The notes: generated by a model not told the origin, from the letters alone. Shown: positions 26,315 to 35,403, numbered from the stretch's first letter. The stretch: DNA of 64,000 nucleotides from Natronobiforma cellulositropha (GCF_025629245.1 NZ_JANZXN010000006.1:1-64000); one strand, 5' to 3'. Program-made: numbers and translations.

Positions 26315-26563
26315 ATGGCCGCGATAGAGATTTCCGACGAGGTCTACGAGGCCCTTCAGCTCCCCGAAGACGAGCGTGAAGAGGTGATGCGCGAGGAGTT
26401 GGCAATCTCGTTGTACGCGCGCGACGTCCTCTCGTTCGGAAAGGCGAGAGAACTCACCGCGTGTTCCCACGAGCGATTCAGCGCGCTCCTCGGTTCCCGC
26501 GGAGTCGAGCGACACTACACCGACGAGGAGCTAACCGACGACCTCGAGTATGCCCTCGAGTGA
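26315..26563 (+). CDS. UPF0175-type antitoxin
   Basis: An 82-residue helical protein beginning MAAIEISDEVYEALQLPEDE. The L-A-I-S-L-Y-A-R-D-V-L-S-F-G-K-A-R-E-L-T stretch is the UPF0175 signature, a family of small antitoxins that pair with DUF3368 PIN-domain toxins. Its last bases overlap the start of the toxin gene at 26550. The antitoxin itself is intact although its toxin is broken. Confidence 0.88.
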   Translation: MAAIEISDEVYEALQLPEDEREEVMREELAISLYARDVLSFGKARELTACSHERFSALLGSRGVERHYTDEELTDDLEYALE

Positions 26564-26752
26564 ACGGCACCGCCCGGTGGTCGTCTCGGATACCTCACCC
26601 ATTCTCAATCTCGCACTGGTTGACCGTCTCGGCCTCCTCACAGCGCAGTTCGACTCACTGATCGTACCAGAGACAGTTCGCAAGGAACTACTGGCGGGCG
26701 AAGCGGCCGTCGAACGCCTCGAATCGTTCCTCGAACGTGAGTTCGTCACGTT
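26550..26752 (+). pseudogene. DUF3368/PIN-domain toxin, 5' fragment
   Basis: From ATG 26550 the frame encodes V-V-S-D-T-S-P-I-L-N-L-A, the first acidic motif of VapC-like PIN RNases, then V-P-E-T-V-R-K-E-L-L-A-G. Similarity stops at 26751, where an IS200/IS605-like end begins; only a few spurious codons follow. About 67 residues remain of a family usually near 150-170 aa, so the catalytic centre is incomplete and the toxin should be inactive. Confidence 0.82.
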
Positions 26753-27345
26753 GACATCCTCCCCGCGCTGAAGCGCGAGGATTCCCCCGTGGGGCGTCGG
26801 GCGGTCCGACGCGACCCCGAAGGCAACTTCCTCCCCGACGGGAGTACCGGGTTCGTGAGCACCACGTCGGGGCGGTGGGCGCGTGACGACGCCAGTCCGT
26901 TGCGGACTCCCCCGCTTGTGGCTCCGCATACGCCCGGTCGCCCGACCGCAACAGGGGCGACCGTCCGAACGCATACGTCCGGCTCCGTCCTTTCGACGGA
27001 GCCGGCACGGGTCGTGCCATCGACCGAACTCCACCGAACCGCTTCGGCAGAGTGGGCAACCGCGAACGGGGCGGGGTTTGGGGTGCCGTCGCCCCCTCGT
27101 TTGCGCGGGCGTTGCCGTCCGTCTCCAGTGACGGGTAGGGGTACTGCGAGGACGACGAACGAGCCTGAACCACGTACTCCCCGGCGGGTTTGCCGCCGGC
27201 GGGCGTGGAATCGTCCGTATCGGCGGGAAGCGGCCCCGAATCTTCCGATTGATACTTTACGCGATTGGCTTGGTATACGATACGACGCCGGCCGTAGTGT
27301 AGCGGGCCGTACGGCGCGTATCCCCGCCCTGAAGGGCGAGCTTTG
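26751..27345 (-). mobile_element. IS200/IS605 (IS1341-type) relic without a transposase
   Basis: The left border starts TTGACATCCTCCCCGCGCTG. It folds into a bulged hairpin: CGCGCT (26764-26769) pairs with AGCGCG (26772-26777), and ATCCT (26756-26760) with AGGAT (26778-26782). This is the terminal hairpin I know from haloarchaeal tnpB elements, where it marks the right end. A matching hairpin in the same orientation (27325-27338) marks the other side. Inside are further stems, the strongest an 11-bp perfect one at 26979-27005. No tnpA or tnpB frame survives. Read on the minus strand, the right end would form an omega-RNA scaffold pointing into the toxin gene. The right border is approximate. 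Confidence 0.65.
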
Positions 27346-27357
27346 CGCCTGTTTTCA

Positions 27358-27493
27358 TGTAATCAAGGCCGCCCGTTCGGGTATAGTCGAGATCGAGACC
27401 GCACTCGACGACCTCCGAGACGCCGGGTTCTGGATCGGTGACGACCTCACACAGAGAGCGATCGAAGCCGTCGAAGCGTCCGACCGCGACTGA
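27358..27493 (+). pseudogene. DUF3368/PIN-domain toxin, 3' fragment
   Basis: Downstream of the insertion the sequence encodes I-K-A-A-R-S-G, then L-D-D-L-R-D-A-G-F-W-I-G-D-D-L, the C-terminal helix pattern of DUF3368 toxins. It lies in a different frame from the 5' fragment. Roughly 60-70 middle residues are missing, so the insertion was accompanied or followed by a deletion. Confidence 0.7.
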
Positions 27494-27496
27494 CAC

Positions 27497-28594
27497 TCAG
27501 AACGCGCGCAGCTCCTCGAGCACCGCCGCCCCGGTGCCGTCTGCGATCACGTCTCGAGCGCGCTCGAGTCCCTCCTCGAGCGTCTCGGCGTCACGGCGCG
27601 CGTAGATTCTGACGGCGGCGTTGAGTGCGATGGCGTCGGCGAAGTGGTCGGTTCGCTCGCCGGAGAGGACGGCTTCGGTGATCGCCGCGGAGTCGGCTTC
27701 GACGGCGTCGACGGCGAGGTCCTCGCTCTCGAAGTCCATGCCGTAGTTCGCGGTTTCGATCTCGTAGTCCTCGAAGCTGTCTGCGTCTTCGGCGTCCGGG
27801 TCGTCACCGCTCGCCCGTTCCCACTCGGCGACCTTGGTGTAGCCGGGGCGGATGTCGTCGTAGCCCTCCATGCCCTGGAACATGATGACGCGCGAGAACT
27901 CGAGGTGGGCGCTCTCGGCGACGAGGTCGGTCGTCTTCTTCGCGAAGGCGAGGTGGTAGAACGAGCCGAGGTGGACGCTCGCGCCGGCGGGGTTCGCGAG
28001 CGTCTCGATGGTGTTGACGAACGTGCGCACGCCCATCTGGTCGCGGCGGTCGTAGAGCGCGTCGATGCCGGAGTTGAAGTTGGGCTGGTAGTAGAAGCCG
28101 AAGCCGGTCTCGTCGACCATCTCGGCGCTCTCGGCTGGCTCGAGGTCGGTCCGGACGCCGAGTTCGTCGAGGACGTGTTTGTACGCACACGCCTTCTGCG
28201 TGGGGACGCGGTCGCCGGAGTGGGTGACGACGGGCGTGCCGGCCGCGGCGGCGACGACGCCCGCACCGACGCCCAGCAGCGCGCTCGTGTGTTTGCCGTC
28301 GTAGTTCGCCCCGCAGTCGACCGGGTCGCAGTCGGGGGCGGCGACCTCGACCGACTCCTCGCGCATGACGTCGGTGAACGCGGCGAGTTCCTCCGGCGTG
28401 TTCTTCTTCCAGCGGTTCGCCAGCCAAAACGCGCCGAGGGTGAGGTCGTCGGGTTCGCCCGCGAGGATCCGCTGGAAGGCCTCTCGAGCCTGCTCGCGGT
28501 TCATGTCGTCTGCGGACTTCGGGCCGGAGCCGACGAGTTCCGTCAGCAGGCGCTTCAGCGGCCACTCGCCGAACTCCCGGGTTGGCGTAGACAT
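27497..28594 (-). CDS. Anthranilate phosphoribosyltransferase-like protein (TrpD2 type)
   Basis: A 365-residue protein with the fold pattern of the TrpD/thymidine-phosphorylase family: an N-terminal helical domain (G-P-K-S-A-D-D-M, I-L-A-G-E-P-D-D-L-T-L-G) and a glycine-rich anion-binding region D-C-G-A-N-Y-D-G-K. The classical TrpD phosphate loop G-T-G-G-D is replaced, as in YbiB/TrpD2 proteins that bind nucleic acid and lack the tryptophan-pathway activity. There are no other trp genes nearby. ATG at 28594 gives MSTPTREFGE. Confidence 0.8.
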   Translation of the reverse strand: MSTPTREFGEWPLKRLLTELVGSGPKSADDMNREQAREAFQRILAGEPDDLTLGAFWLANRWKKNTPEELAAFTDVMREESVEVAAPDCDPVDCGANYDGKHTSALLGVGAGVVAAAAGTPVVTHSGDRVPTQKACAYKHVLDELGVRTDLEPAESAEMVDETGFGFYYQPNFNSGIDALYDRRDQMGVRTFVNTIETLANPAGASVHLGSFYHLAFAKKTTDLVAESAHLEFSRVIMFQGMEGYDDIRPGYTKVAEWERASGDDPDAEDADSFEDYEIETANYGMDFESEDLAVDAVEADSAAITEAVLSGERTDHFADAIALNAAVRIYARRDAETLEEGLERARDVIADGTGAAVLEELRAF

Positions 28595-28775
28595 ACGCGA
28601 CCGTTGGGTGAGCGAACGCAAAAACGTCCCGTTCCCGGCGCGATAGCCGAGTGAACGTGACGGAAATCGACGGCGTTTCTCGACAGAGCCACAACGAACT
28701 GCGACGGATCGGCCCTCGAGCGCGTGCCGTCAGTAAGGCGAAAGCGCTACCTTGGGGTCGTCCTTAGCGCCTGCA

Positions 28776-29816
28776 ATGAGCACCCAGTCGGGCGACTGGC
28801 GCGCCGGACTCGACGAGATCGACGCCGCCCTGATCGACGGCTACCAGAGCGGGTTTCCGATCGCCGAACGGCCGTTTCGAGCCGTCGGTGAGACGCTCGG
28901 CGTCACCGAGAGCGAGGCGCTCGAGCGCGTCCGGACGCTCACCGGCGCGGGTATCTTCCGCCGGTTCGGGGCCGTCCTCAACCCACCGGTGATCGGCTCC
29001 TCGACGCTCGCCGCGCTCGAAGCGCCCGCCGACCGGTTCGACGAGATCGCCGCCATCGTCAACGGCTACCGGCAGGTGAACCACAACTACGAGCGCGATC
29101 ACGAGTGGAACATGTGGTTCGTCGTCACCGCCGGCTCACGGGAGACGCGCGACCGGATCATCGACGAGATCGAGGCGAAAACCGGCTGTGAGGTCCTCGT
29201 CTTGCCGATGTTGACCGACTACTACATCGACTTAGAGTTCCCCGTGGTCAACGCCGACCGGTTCGCGCGCGAGTCGGTCACGACCGGTACCGACGCGTCT
29301 GCGACGCGGATCAGCGAGGACGCCGCCGGCGACCTCTCGGCGTTCGACGCCGCCATCTTACTCGAGATCCAGGACGGCTTTCCGCTCACCGCGACGCCGT
29401 ATCTCGACATCGCTGACGCGCTCGAGGCACCGGTCGAGGACGTCCTCGAGTCGATCACGTGCCTGCAGGCGAACGGCTGTATCAAGCGCATCGGCTGTGT
29501 GGTCAACCACGTGGTGACGGGCTTCGACGCGAACTGTATGGTGGTCTGGGACGTCCCCGACGGCGAACTCGACCGGCGGGGTGAACGGGCGGGCGGCCTG
29601 CCGTACGTCACCCTCTGTTATCACCGGCCGCGCCGCCCCGACCAGGAGTGGCCGTACAACCTGTTCACCATGATCCACGGACGAGACGCCGAGGCGGTCG
29701 ACCGGAAGATCGACGAACTCGCCGCCGACTACCTGCCGTTTTCCCACGAGCGACTCTACTCGACGGCGACGCTGAAACAGACCGGTGCGCGCTACGAGGA
29801 CCTCGTCGGCGAGTGA
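28776..29816 (+). CDS. Siroheme decarboxylase, AhbA-AhbB fusion
   Basis: A 346-residue Lrp-like protein built from two similar halves, each starting with a helix-turn-helix (L-I-D-G-Y-Q-S-G-F-P-I near residue 20 and L-L-E-I-Q-D-G-F-P-L near 200). AhbA and AhbB together convert siroheme to didecarboxysiroheme in the alternative heme pathway used by archaea; in haloarchaea both halves are joined. The second half keeps Y-N-L-F-T-M-I-H-G. Other ahb genes are not in the window. Start is ATG 28776. Confidence 0.87.
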   Translation: MSTQSGDWRAGLDEIDAALIDGYQSGFPIAERPFRAVGETLGVTESEALERVRTLTGAGIFRRFGAVLNPPVIGSSTLAALEAPADRFDEIAAIVNGYRQVNHNYERDHEWNMWFVVTAGSRETRDRIIDEIEAKTGCEVLVLPMLTDYYIDLEFPVVNADRFARESVTTGTDASATRISEDAAGDLSAFDAAILLEIQDGFPLTATPYLDIADALEAPVEDVLESITCLQANGCIKRIGCVVNHVVTGFDANCMVVWDVPDGELDRRGERAGGLPYVTLCYHRPRRPDQEWPYNLFTMIHGRDAEAVDRKIDELAADYLPFSHERLYSTATLKQTGARYEDLVGE

Positions 29817-29885
29817 GAGCGGTGACGGACGCGGAGCGAGCGTGGAGAGAACGGTGACGAGCCGAAGACGAGAAGAGACGGCGTT

Positions 29886-30149
29886 TCAGCTGTCGGCGGC
29901 GACGTAGAGCATCGGGCCGATGACGACCAGGCCGACGCCCATCAGCCGGTAGAGCGTCGTCTCGCCGGCCATGTCCGTCGGCGTCAGCATGAAGAGCGTC
30001 CCGACGAGGATGACGTTGAGTCCGAGAATCTTCATCGATTTCAGTGGCAGGGCCGCGAGCACCGCCAGCACGAGCGCTCCCAGCAGGACGTGCCCCATGT
30101 GGAACGGAAGCATGACGTTGTCGATCGCCTGGAGAGGTACCTCGATCAT
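29886..30149 (-). CDS. Small membrane protein, three helices
   Basis: An 87-residue hydrophobic protein with helices near residues 17-35, 39-58 and 66-84. It starts MIEVPLQAIDNVMLPFHMGH. No family is recognised. Third positions are GC-rich and it converges on the heme gene with a 70-bp gap, which supports a real gene. Confidence 0.7.
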   Translation of the reverse strand: MIEVPLQAIDNVMLPFHMGHVLLGALVLAVLAALPLKSMKILGLNVILVGTLFMLTPTDMAGETTLYRLMGVGLVVIGPMLYVAADS

Positions 30150-30272
30150 TCCTGTTCGTTACTCCCAACGATTCGGCCTTTAAGCTTGCGATGCGGGACG
30201 CTACGGAGGGTTCGGGTGTGAGACCGCCGTAGCCGTCACCGGACGCTCCCCGGCGTTCGTGCGCGCGACGAC

Positions 30273-33200
30273 TCACTCGAGCGCCGCGGCGAGGGTTTCG
30301 ATCGGCGTGCGCGCGCGGTGGAAGCGATCGTACGCCTCGAGTTGCGTCCGACACGAGGCGCCGGGAGCGACGACACGCTCGCCGTCGCTGGCGTCGAGCT
30401 GGGAGAACAGGATCGAGGCGATGGCGTCGCTCATCGAGGCGTGTTCGGTCTCGTAGCCGAAGCTGCCAGCCATGCCACAGCAGCCGGAGTCGACGGGGTC
30501 GACCGCGTAGCCCGCCCGGCGGAGGACGGCGACGGCGTGGTGGTCTCTGGCAAGCGCCTTCTGGTGGCAGTGGCCGTGGTAGGTGAGCGTCTCGCCGTCG
30601 GTCACCGCCTCCGCAAAGGAGAGTTCCTCGTCGAGTCCGAACCGGTCGAGGTACTCACAGACGCCGTAGGAGTTCGCCGCGACCCGCTCGGCCTCTGGAC
30701 TCGAGAGGAGGTCGAGGTAGTCAGACTGGAGCATGACGGCGTCGGAGGGTTCGGGGACGACCACGTCGAGACCGGCGTCGACCAGCGGCGCGAGGACGCG
30801 GACGTTCTCTCTGGCGAGCGCCTTCGCGCGCTCGAGGAAGCCCTTCGAGTAGGCCGGACGGCCCGTATCGCCGAGTCCGTCGGGGACGGAGACGGAGACG
30901 CCCGCCGCTTCGAGGATGGCCACGGTCGCCCGGCCGGTCTCGGGGTGGCTGTAGTTCGTGTAGGTGTCGGGGTAGACGACCGCCGAGCGCGTCGCGTCGG
31001 CGGGGAGGACGAGTCCGTCGCGCGCGTCGAACCAGTCGCGAAACGTCTCGCGGTGAAAGCGGGGCAGCGGTCGGTCGGCCGCGATGCCGACGGTTCGCTC
31101 GAGCGCCCAGCGTGCGCCGGGGACCTCGGCGAGGGCGTTCGAGAGCGGGGCGGTGGCGCTGCCCAGCCGCGAGACGGTCTCGGCGTGTGCGAAGAGTTTG
31201 TCCCGGAGGGTCGAGCCGTTGCGCCCGTGGTACTCGTGGGTGAGTTCGGCTTTGAGCTTCGCCATGTCGACCTCGCTCGGGCAGTCGATGGCACAGCCCT
31301 TACAGCCGATACACAGCCCGAGTACCTCCTCGATGAACTCGTCGGTGAACGCCTCGTCTGGCTCGAGTTGGCCGCTCATCGCCTGGCGGAGCGCGTTCGC
31401 CCGGCCGCGCGTGCTCGTGATCTCCTCGCGGCTGGCGCGGAAGGTCGGACACATCACGCCGCCGGTCGTCGACTGCTCGCTGCGACAGCCGCCACAGCCG
31501 TGACAGAGTTCGACCATTCCCTGAAAGCCGTTGTCGTTCTCCCACTCGAGGACGGGGTCGAACCCGGCGTCGAAGGTGTAGTCGGGACCGAACCGGAGGT
31601 GCTCCCGGAGGTCGACCGTCCGCGCGCGAGCGGGCGTCGCGTCGTCGTCGAGCCCACAGACCTGACCGGGGTTCAACAGCCAGTCGGGGTCGAACGCGCG
31701 CTTCAGGTCGCGGAAGGTCTCCCAGACACGCTCGCCGTAGAGTTTCCTGTTCCACTGGGTGCGCGCGCGGCCGTCGCCGTGTTCGCCGGAGACGGAGCCG
31801 CCGAGTTCGACCACGAGGTCGGAGACCGCCTCGGAGATCCCGTAGAAGGTCTCGAGTCCGGGTTCGGTCTTCGTACTGACGAGCGGGCGGATGTGGAGCA
31901 CGCCCGGACCCGCGTGGGCGTAGAAACTGGCGTAGGTGTCGTAGCTCTCGAGAATCTCCTCGAAGCGTTCGACGAACGTCGGTAGCTGGCTCGGGGGGAC
32001 GGCCGTGTCCTCGATGAAGGCGACGTGTTTCTCGTCGGTCGTCCGCGAGAGCAAGATCGGTAGGCCGGACTTTCGCAGCTTCCAGAGTTCGGCGCGTGCG
32101 TCCTCGTCGTAGGCCTCTATCGCCGCGAGCGCGCTCGGATCGGCGTCACTCGTCGGCGCGTCCGCCGGTGGGTCGGCGTCGGGGATCGCCGACGGACAGC
32201 GGTCGGCGAGCAAGCCGGCGACCCGCTCGCGCCCCTCGGCGTCGTCTGCGGCGTAGAACTCGACGAGCAAGACGGCGTTCGTCCCGTCGGGGAGCACCTC
32301 GGTGACGGGACCGAACTCGGCGGTCGCCCGCGCGAGGTCGATCAACACGTCGTCGAGCGCCTCGACGGCCGCCGGGTCGTGCGCCAGAATCGGCTCCACG
32401 TCGGCCATCGCGTCGTGGAGGTCCGCGTAACAACAGAGCGCGACCGCCTTCGTCTCGGGGACGGACTCGAGGGCGACCGTCGCCTCGGTGATGATCGCGA
32501 GCGTGCCCTCACTGCCCGCGAGCAGGCGCGCGAGGTTGACCGTCCCCGCCTCGCCCGTCACCTCGCCGCCCGGGAGCGTCTCCCCGCGGGTCTCGGCGAC
32601 GAGGCGGTCCAGATTGTACCCCGAGACGTTGCGCTTGAGGTCGGGGTAGGCGTCGGCAATCGCGTCGCTCTCCTCCGTGAGAATCCGGGCGACTTCGGCG
32701 TAGATCCGCCCCTCGAGATCACCGTCGGGGTCGGCCCGTTCCTCGAGTTCCGTGAGCGTCACCTCGCCGAAGCGGGTGACGGTGCCGTCGGCGAGGACGA
32801 CCTCACACGCCTCGATGTAGGCGTCGGTCTTGCCGTACTGGAGGGAGTGTGCGCCCGTCGAGTTGTTGCCGATCGCCCCGCCGATGGCGCTCTTATCGCC
32901 CCAGGCGGGATCCGGGGCGAACTTCAGCCCGTGGTCTGCGAGCGCCTCGTTGAGCGTGCCGAGGATCGTTCCCGGCTGGACGGTCGCCGAGCGCGCGTCG
33001 GGATCGATCTCGAGGATCTCGTGCATGTACCTGGTGAAATCGAGGACGACCGCGCGGCTGACCGACTGGCCCGCGAGGCTCGTGCCGCCGCCGCGCGCGA
33101 GCAGCGGAATCTCCCGCGAAGCACAGTACTCGACGACGCCGACGACGTCGCCGGTCGAGCGAGGGAAGACGACGGCGATCGGCGTCACCTCGTAGGCGCT

Positions 33201-33365
33201 GGCGTCGGTCGCGTACAGCGCCCGCGAGTACGAGTCCGCGCGCACCGGACAGTCGACGACGCGCTCGAGGTCGGAGACGAGCGCCGGGCGGTCGACCGCG
33301 TCGCTCGCGTAGTCGTAGTTCGTCCGTCGGTCGGCGGCCGGGTCGCCGCTCGGCTCCGTTGCCAT
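30273..33365 (-). CDS. FAD-linked dehydrogenase fused to Fe-S/CCG domains (D-lactate/glycolate type)
   Basis: A 1030-residue fusion. Residues about 50-530 form a PCMH-type FAD-binding and FAD_oxidase_C region (A-R-G-G-G-T-S-L-A-G-Q, I-G-G-A-I-G-N-N-S-T-G). Then two cysteine clusters follow: C-H-G-C-G-G-C...M-C-P-T and C-I-G-C-K-G-C-A-I-D-C-P, for 4Fe-4S centres. The C-terminus has a CCG/HdrB-type motif (S-G-C-C-G-M-A-G-S-F-G). The layout equals GlcD plus GlcF/GlpC in one chain, as in D-lactate dehydrogenases that feed quinones. The start at ATG 33365 is preferred over an in-frame one at 33563. Confidence 0.9.
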   Translation of the reverse strand: MATEPSGDPAADRRTNYDYASDAVDRPALVSDLERVVDCPVRADSYSRALYATDASAYEVTPIAVVFPRSTGDVVGVVEYCASREIPLLARGGGTSLAGQSVSRAVVLDFTRYMHEILEIDPDARSATVQPGTILGTLNEALADHGLKFAPDPAWGDKSAIGGAIGNNSTGAHSLQYGKTDAYIEACEVVLADGTVTRFGEVTLTELEERADPDGDLEGRIYAEVARILTEESDAIADAYPDLKRNVSGYNLDRLVAETRGETLPGGEVTGEAGTVNLARLLAGSEGTLAIITEATVALESVPETKAVALCCYADLHDAMADVEPILAHDPAAVEALDDVLIDLARATAEFGPVTEVLPDGTNAVLLVEFYAADDAEGRERVAGLLADRCPSAIPDADPPADAPTSDADPSALAAIEAYDEDARAELWKLRKSGLPILLSRTTDEKHVAFIEDTAVPPSQLPTFVERFEEILESYDTYASFYAHAGPGVLHIRPLVSTKTEPGLETFYGISEAVSDLVVELGGSVSGEHGDGRARTQWNRKLYGERVWETFRDLKRAFDPDWLLNPGQVCGLDDDATPARARTVDLREHLRFGPDYTFDAGFDPVLEWENDNGFQGMVELCHGCGGCRSEQSTTGGVMCPTFRASREEITSTRGRANALRQAMSGQLEPDEAFTDEFIEEVLGLCIGCKGCAIDCPSEVDMAKLKAELTHEYHGRNGSTLRDKLFAHAETVSRLGSATAPLSNALAEVPGARWALERTVGIAADRPLPRFHRETFRDWFDARDGLVLPADATRSAVVYPDTYTNYSHPETGRATVAILEAAGVSVSVPDGLGDTGRPAYSKGFLERAKALARENVRVLAPLVDAGLDVVVPEPSDAVMLQSDYLDLLSSPEAERVAANSYGVCEYLDRFGLDEELSFAEAVTDGETLTYHGHCHQKALARDHHAVAVLRRAGYAVDPVDSGCCGMAGSFGYETEHASMSDAIASILFSQLDASDGERVVAPGASCRTQLEAYDRFHRARTPIETLAAALE

Positions 33366-33653
33366 ACCTGACACTCGACGAGCAGCGAGTAAAGCGTCCC
33401 GGACTCGCCGGTCCGGCGAGGCGGATCTGTGGGTCGAAAACGGGTGTGGAACGTGTCCGGTTGGGTGGGTGCCTGACGATGGTCCCGTCGGTTTCCCACG
33501 TGCGCCCCCGGGACCAACCGTCCGTGTAGACGGCAGTACGGAGTTGGCCGTGAACGAGTACAAGCACCACCCCTACATAGAGAGGGTACATCGAGCGGTC
33601 TCGGTGGGCGAGCCACCCCTGCCCACTACGTGCCTCGAGCGCATATGGCCGGT

Positions 33654-33929
33654 ATGAGCGACCACCTCGAGCGTGCACACGAGGAGTTGACACGGGCGAG
33701 AGACCACGCTGGCTCGGTCGTCCGCAAGCAACTCGCCTCGGTCGAGGAGGGACTCACCGAGGAGGTCGCGGGCGGCCGAACGCAACGCGAGTTCGACCCG
33801 AAAGACGACCGCCTCGCCGAACTCGAGTCGAAACTCGACGGTCTCGTCGACGAAGCGGACGAGCCGACACGGGAACACGTCGCCCGCGCCAGAGCCTACG
33901 TCCACGAGTTCCGAACGGAGGGGAGGTGA
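33654..33929 (+). CDS. Small coiled-coil protein (DUF7553-like)
   Basis: A 91-residue, highly charged, almost fully helical protein (MSDHLERAHEELTRARDHAG). Heptad-like leucines continue to residue 65. It resembles a short haloarchaeal family of unknown role. It is followed after 1 bp by a membrane protein gene, so the two are cotranscribed. Confidence 0.72.
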   Translation: MSDHLERAHEELTRARDHAGSVVRKQLASVEEGLTEEVAGGRTQREFDPKDDRLAELESKLDGLVDEADEPTREHVARARAYVHEFRTEGR

Positions 33930-33930
33930 G

Positions 33931-34476
33931 ATGGCGACTCGAGCGCAGCGGTGGCTGACGGAGTCAGACCACCAGCCCGAGCGTGACGAGCACGACGCGA
34001 CGGTTCCGTCGGGTCTCGTCCGCGGTCTCCAGGCGGGGTTCGTCGCGACGCTCATCATGACGGCGTTTCGTCTGCCGATCATGCGCTCGCTGCCGCCGTC
34101 GGCGAACGCCTGGGCGCGCGTCGCGGGCGGTGACCCCGACGACCACCCGGTCGCCGGGCTACTCCTCCACCTCTGGTACGGAACCGCGGCGGGTGCGCTC
34201 TTCGGCGTCCTGTTCGCGCTGCTCGAGGCCGAACAGGCGATCGAACCCGAACAGCGCGGGATCCTCTGGGGGTCGGTCTACGGGATGGGGCTCTCGGCGT
34301 TCGGCTCACAGGTGATGCTCGACCGATCGCTCGGGGTCAGACTCGACGCGGACGAAATCGCGCTCTTCCACGCCGCCCACCTCGTCTACGGTATCGCCCT
34401 CGGCGCGTGGGTCGGATCGCGAACGGAAGGTGTCGACGACCCCGAGACCGAGTACGAGTACGGCGAGGGGAACTGA
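33931..34476 (+). CDS. Membrane protein (DUF6789-like)
   Basis: A 181-residue protein with four hydrophobic segments starting at about 29, 75, 103 and 140. The pattern G-L-V-R-G-L-Q-A-G-F-V-A-T-L-I-M-T-A near the first helix and L-L-H-L-W-Y-G-T-A-A-G in the second fit a haloarchaeal membrane family of unknown function. Its ATG lies 1 bp after the stop of the coiled-coil gene. Confidence 0.75.
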   Translation: MATRAQRWLTESDHQPERDEHDATVPSGLVRGLQAGFVATLIMTAFRLPIMRSLPPSANAWARVAGGDPDDHPVAGLLLHLWYGTAAGALFGVLFALLEAEQAIEPEQRGILWGSVYGMGLSAFGSQVMLDRSLGVRLDADEIALFHAAHLVYGIALGAWVGSRTEGVDDPETEYEYGEGN

Positions 34477-34578
34477 CCGGGCGCCCTCGAGCGAGAATAC
34501 ATCAGCCCGTTTTCGTATTACGGAGCCCGGAGGTTCGTGATAACAACCGGTTTATGCGCGTATCGTCGCCTCTCTGAT

Positions 34579-35403
34579 ATGGATCTCGGTCTCGTGGCGC
34601 TCGTCGTCGCAATCGGGTTCGTCCACGGCGTGTTGCCGGATCACGGGTGGCCGATCGCCGCGATGTACGCCCTCGGCCGTTCACACCGGTGGCTGGCGGG
34701 TGTGACCGCCGGACTCATCCTCGGCGTCGGGCACCTCGTCAGTAGCGTCGCGCTCGTGCTGGCGTACTTCTGGGTCAGCGGCTTCGCCGCCTTCGCCAAG
34801 GGACCGTGGCTGCGCTACGTGGCTGGTACCATGCTCATCCTGCTCGGCATACACGAGTACCGACACGGCGGCCACGCCGGGTTAGACGGCCACGACCACA
34901 CCCACCACACCGACGGCGGCGACGACCACGGAGGCGACGACCACGCACACCACGAGGGACACGGCGACGATCACGGACACGCACACGACCACTCCCACGG
35001 TGAACACGTCCACGGCGAGCACACACACGACCACGGAGAGCACACCGACGGTGTGCTCTCGCGACTCCGGGACGCCCTCCCCGGCGGCGGCCACCAGCAC
35101 CTCGAGGAAGCACACGCCCAGCGTGGGCTCTTCGCCCTGGGGGCGACGGCGCTCTTACTCGGCTTCGCTCACGAAGAACCCATCCAGATCCTCGCCATCT
35201 GCGTCGGGACGGCCTACTGTCTCGAGCTGATGCTCGTCTACTCGCTGGCGGTGATCGTCGCCATCCTGCTGCCGACGCTCCTGCTGATCGCGGGCTACGA
35301 GCGCCACCGCGAGACCATCGAGCGCTACACGCCCTACCTGCCGACGATCACCGCGGTCGTGCTCGTCGGAATGGGGCTGGCGTTCATCACCGGCGTCTTC
35401 TGA
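34579..35403 (+). CDS. Membrane metal transporter with large His-rich loop (NiCoT/RcnA-like)
   Basis: A 274-residue membrane protein with about six helices. The first contains G-F-V-H-G-V-L-P-D-H-G, a metal-binding helix similar to nickel/cobalt transporters (H-x-x-x-D-H). A cytosolic or external loop of about 80 residues (from about 96) is almost entirely His, Asp and Gly, with many H-x-H pairs. A later helix has G-F-A-H-E-E-P-I. Nickel, cobalt or zinc export or import is likely; direction is unknown. A TATA-like element (GGTTTATGCG) precedes the ATG by about 25 bp. Confidence 0.82.
   Translation: MDLGLVALVVAIGFVHGVLPDHGWPIAAMYALGRSHRWLAGVTAGLILGVGHLVSSVALVLAYFWVSGFAAFAKGPWLRYVAGTMLILLGIHEYRHGGHAGLDGHDHTHHTDGGDDHGGDDHAHHEGHGDDHGHAHDHSHGEHVHGEHTHDHGEHTDGVLSRLRDALPGGGHQHLEEAHAQRGLFALGATALLLGFAHEEPIQILAICVGTAYCLELMLVYSLAVIVAILLPTLLLIAGYERHRETIERYTPYLPTITAVVLVGMGLAFITGVF

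Noticed and set aside
26789-27493. 234-codon frame spanning the insertion and the toxin 3' end
   Set aside because: Only the last 45 codons resemble a protein family; the rest crosses the hairpin-rich relic and has no start of its own worth trusting.
30318-31985. 555-codon plus-strand frame
   Set aside because: Antisense to the FAD/Fe-S dehydrogenase, whose motifs are unambiguous.
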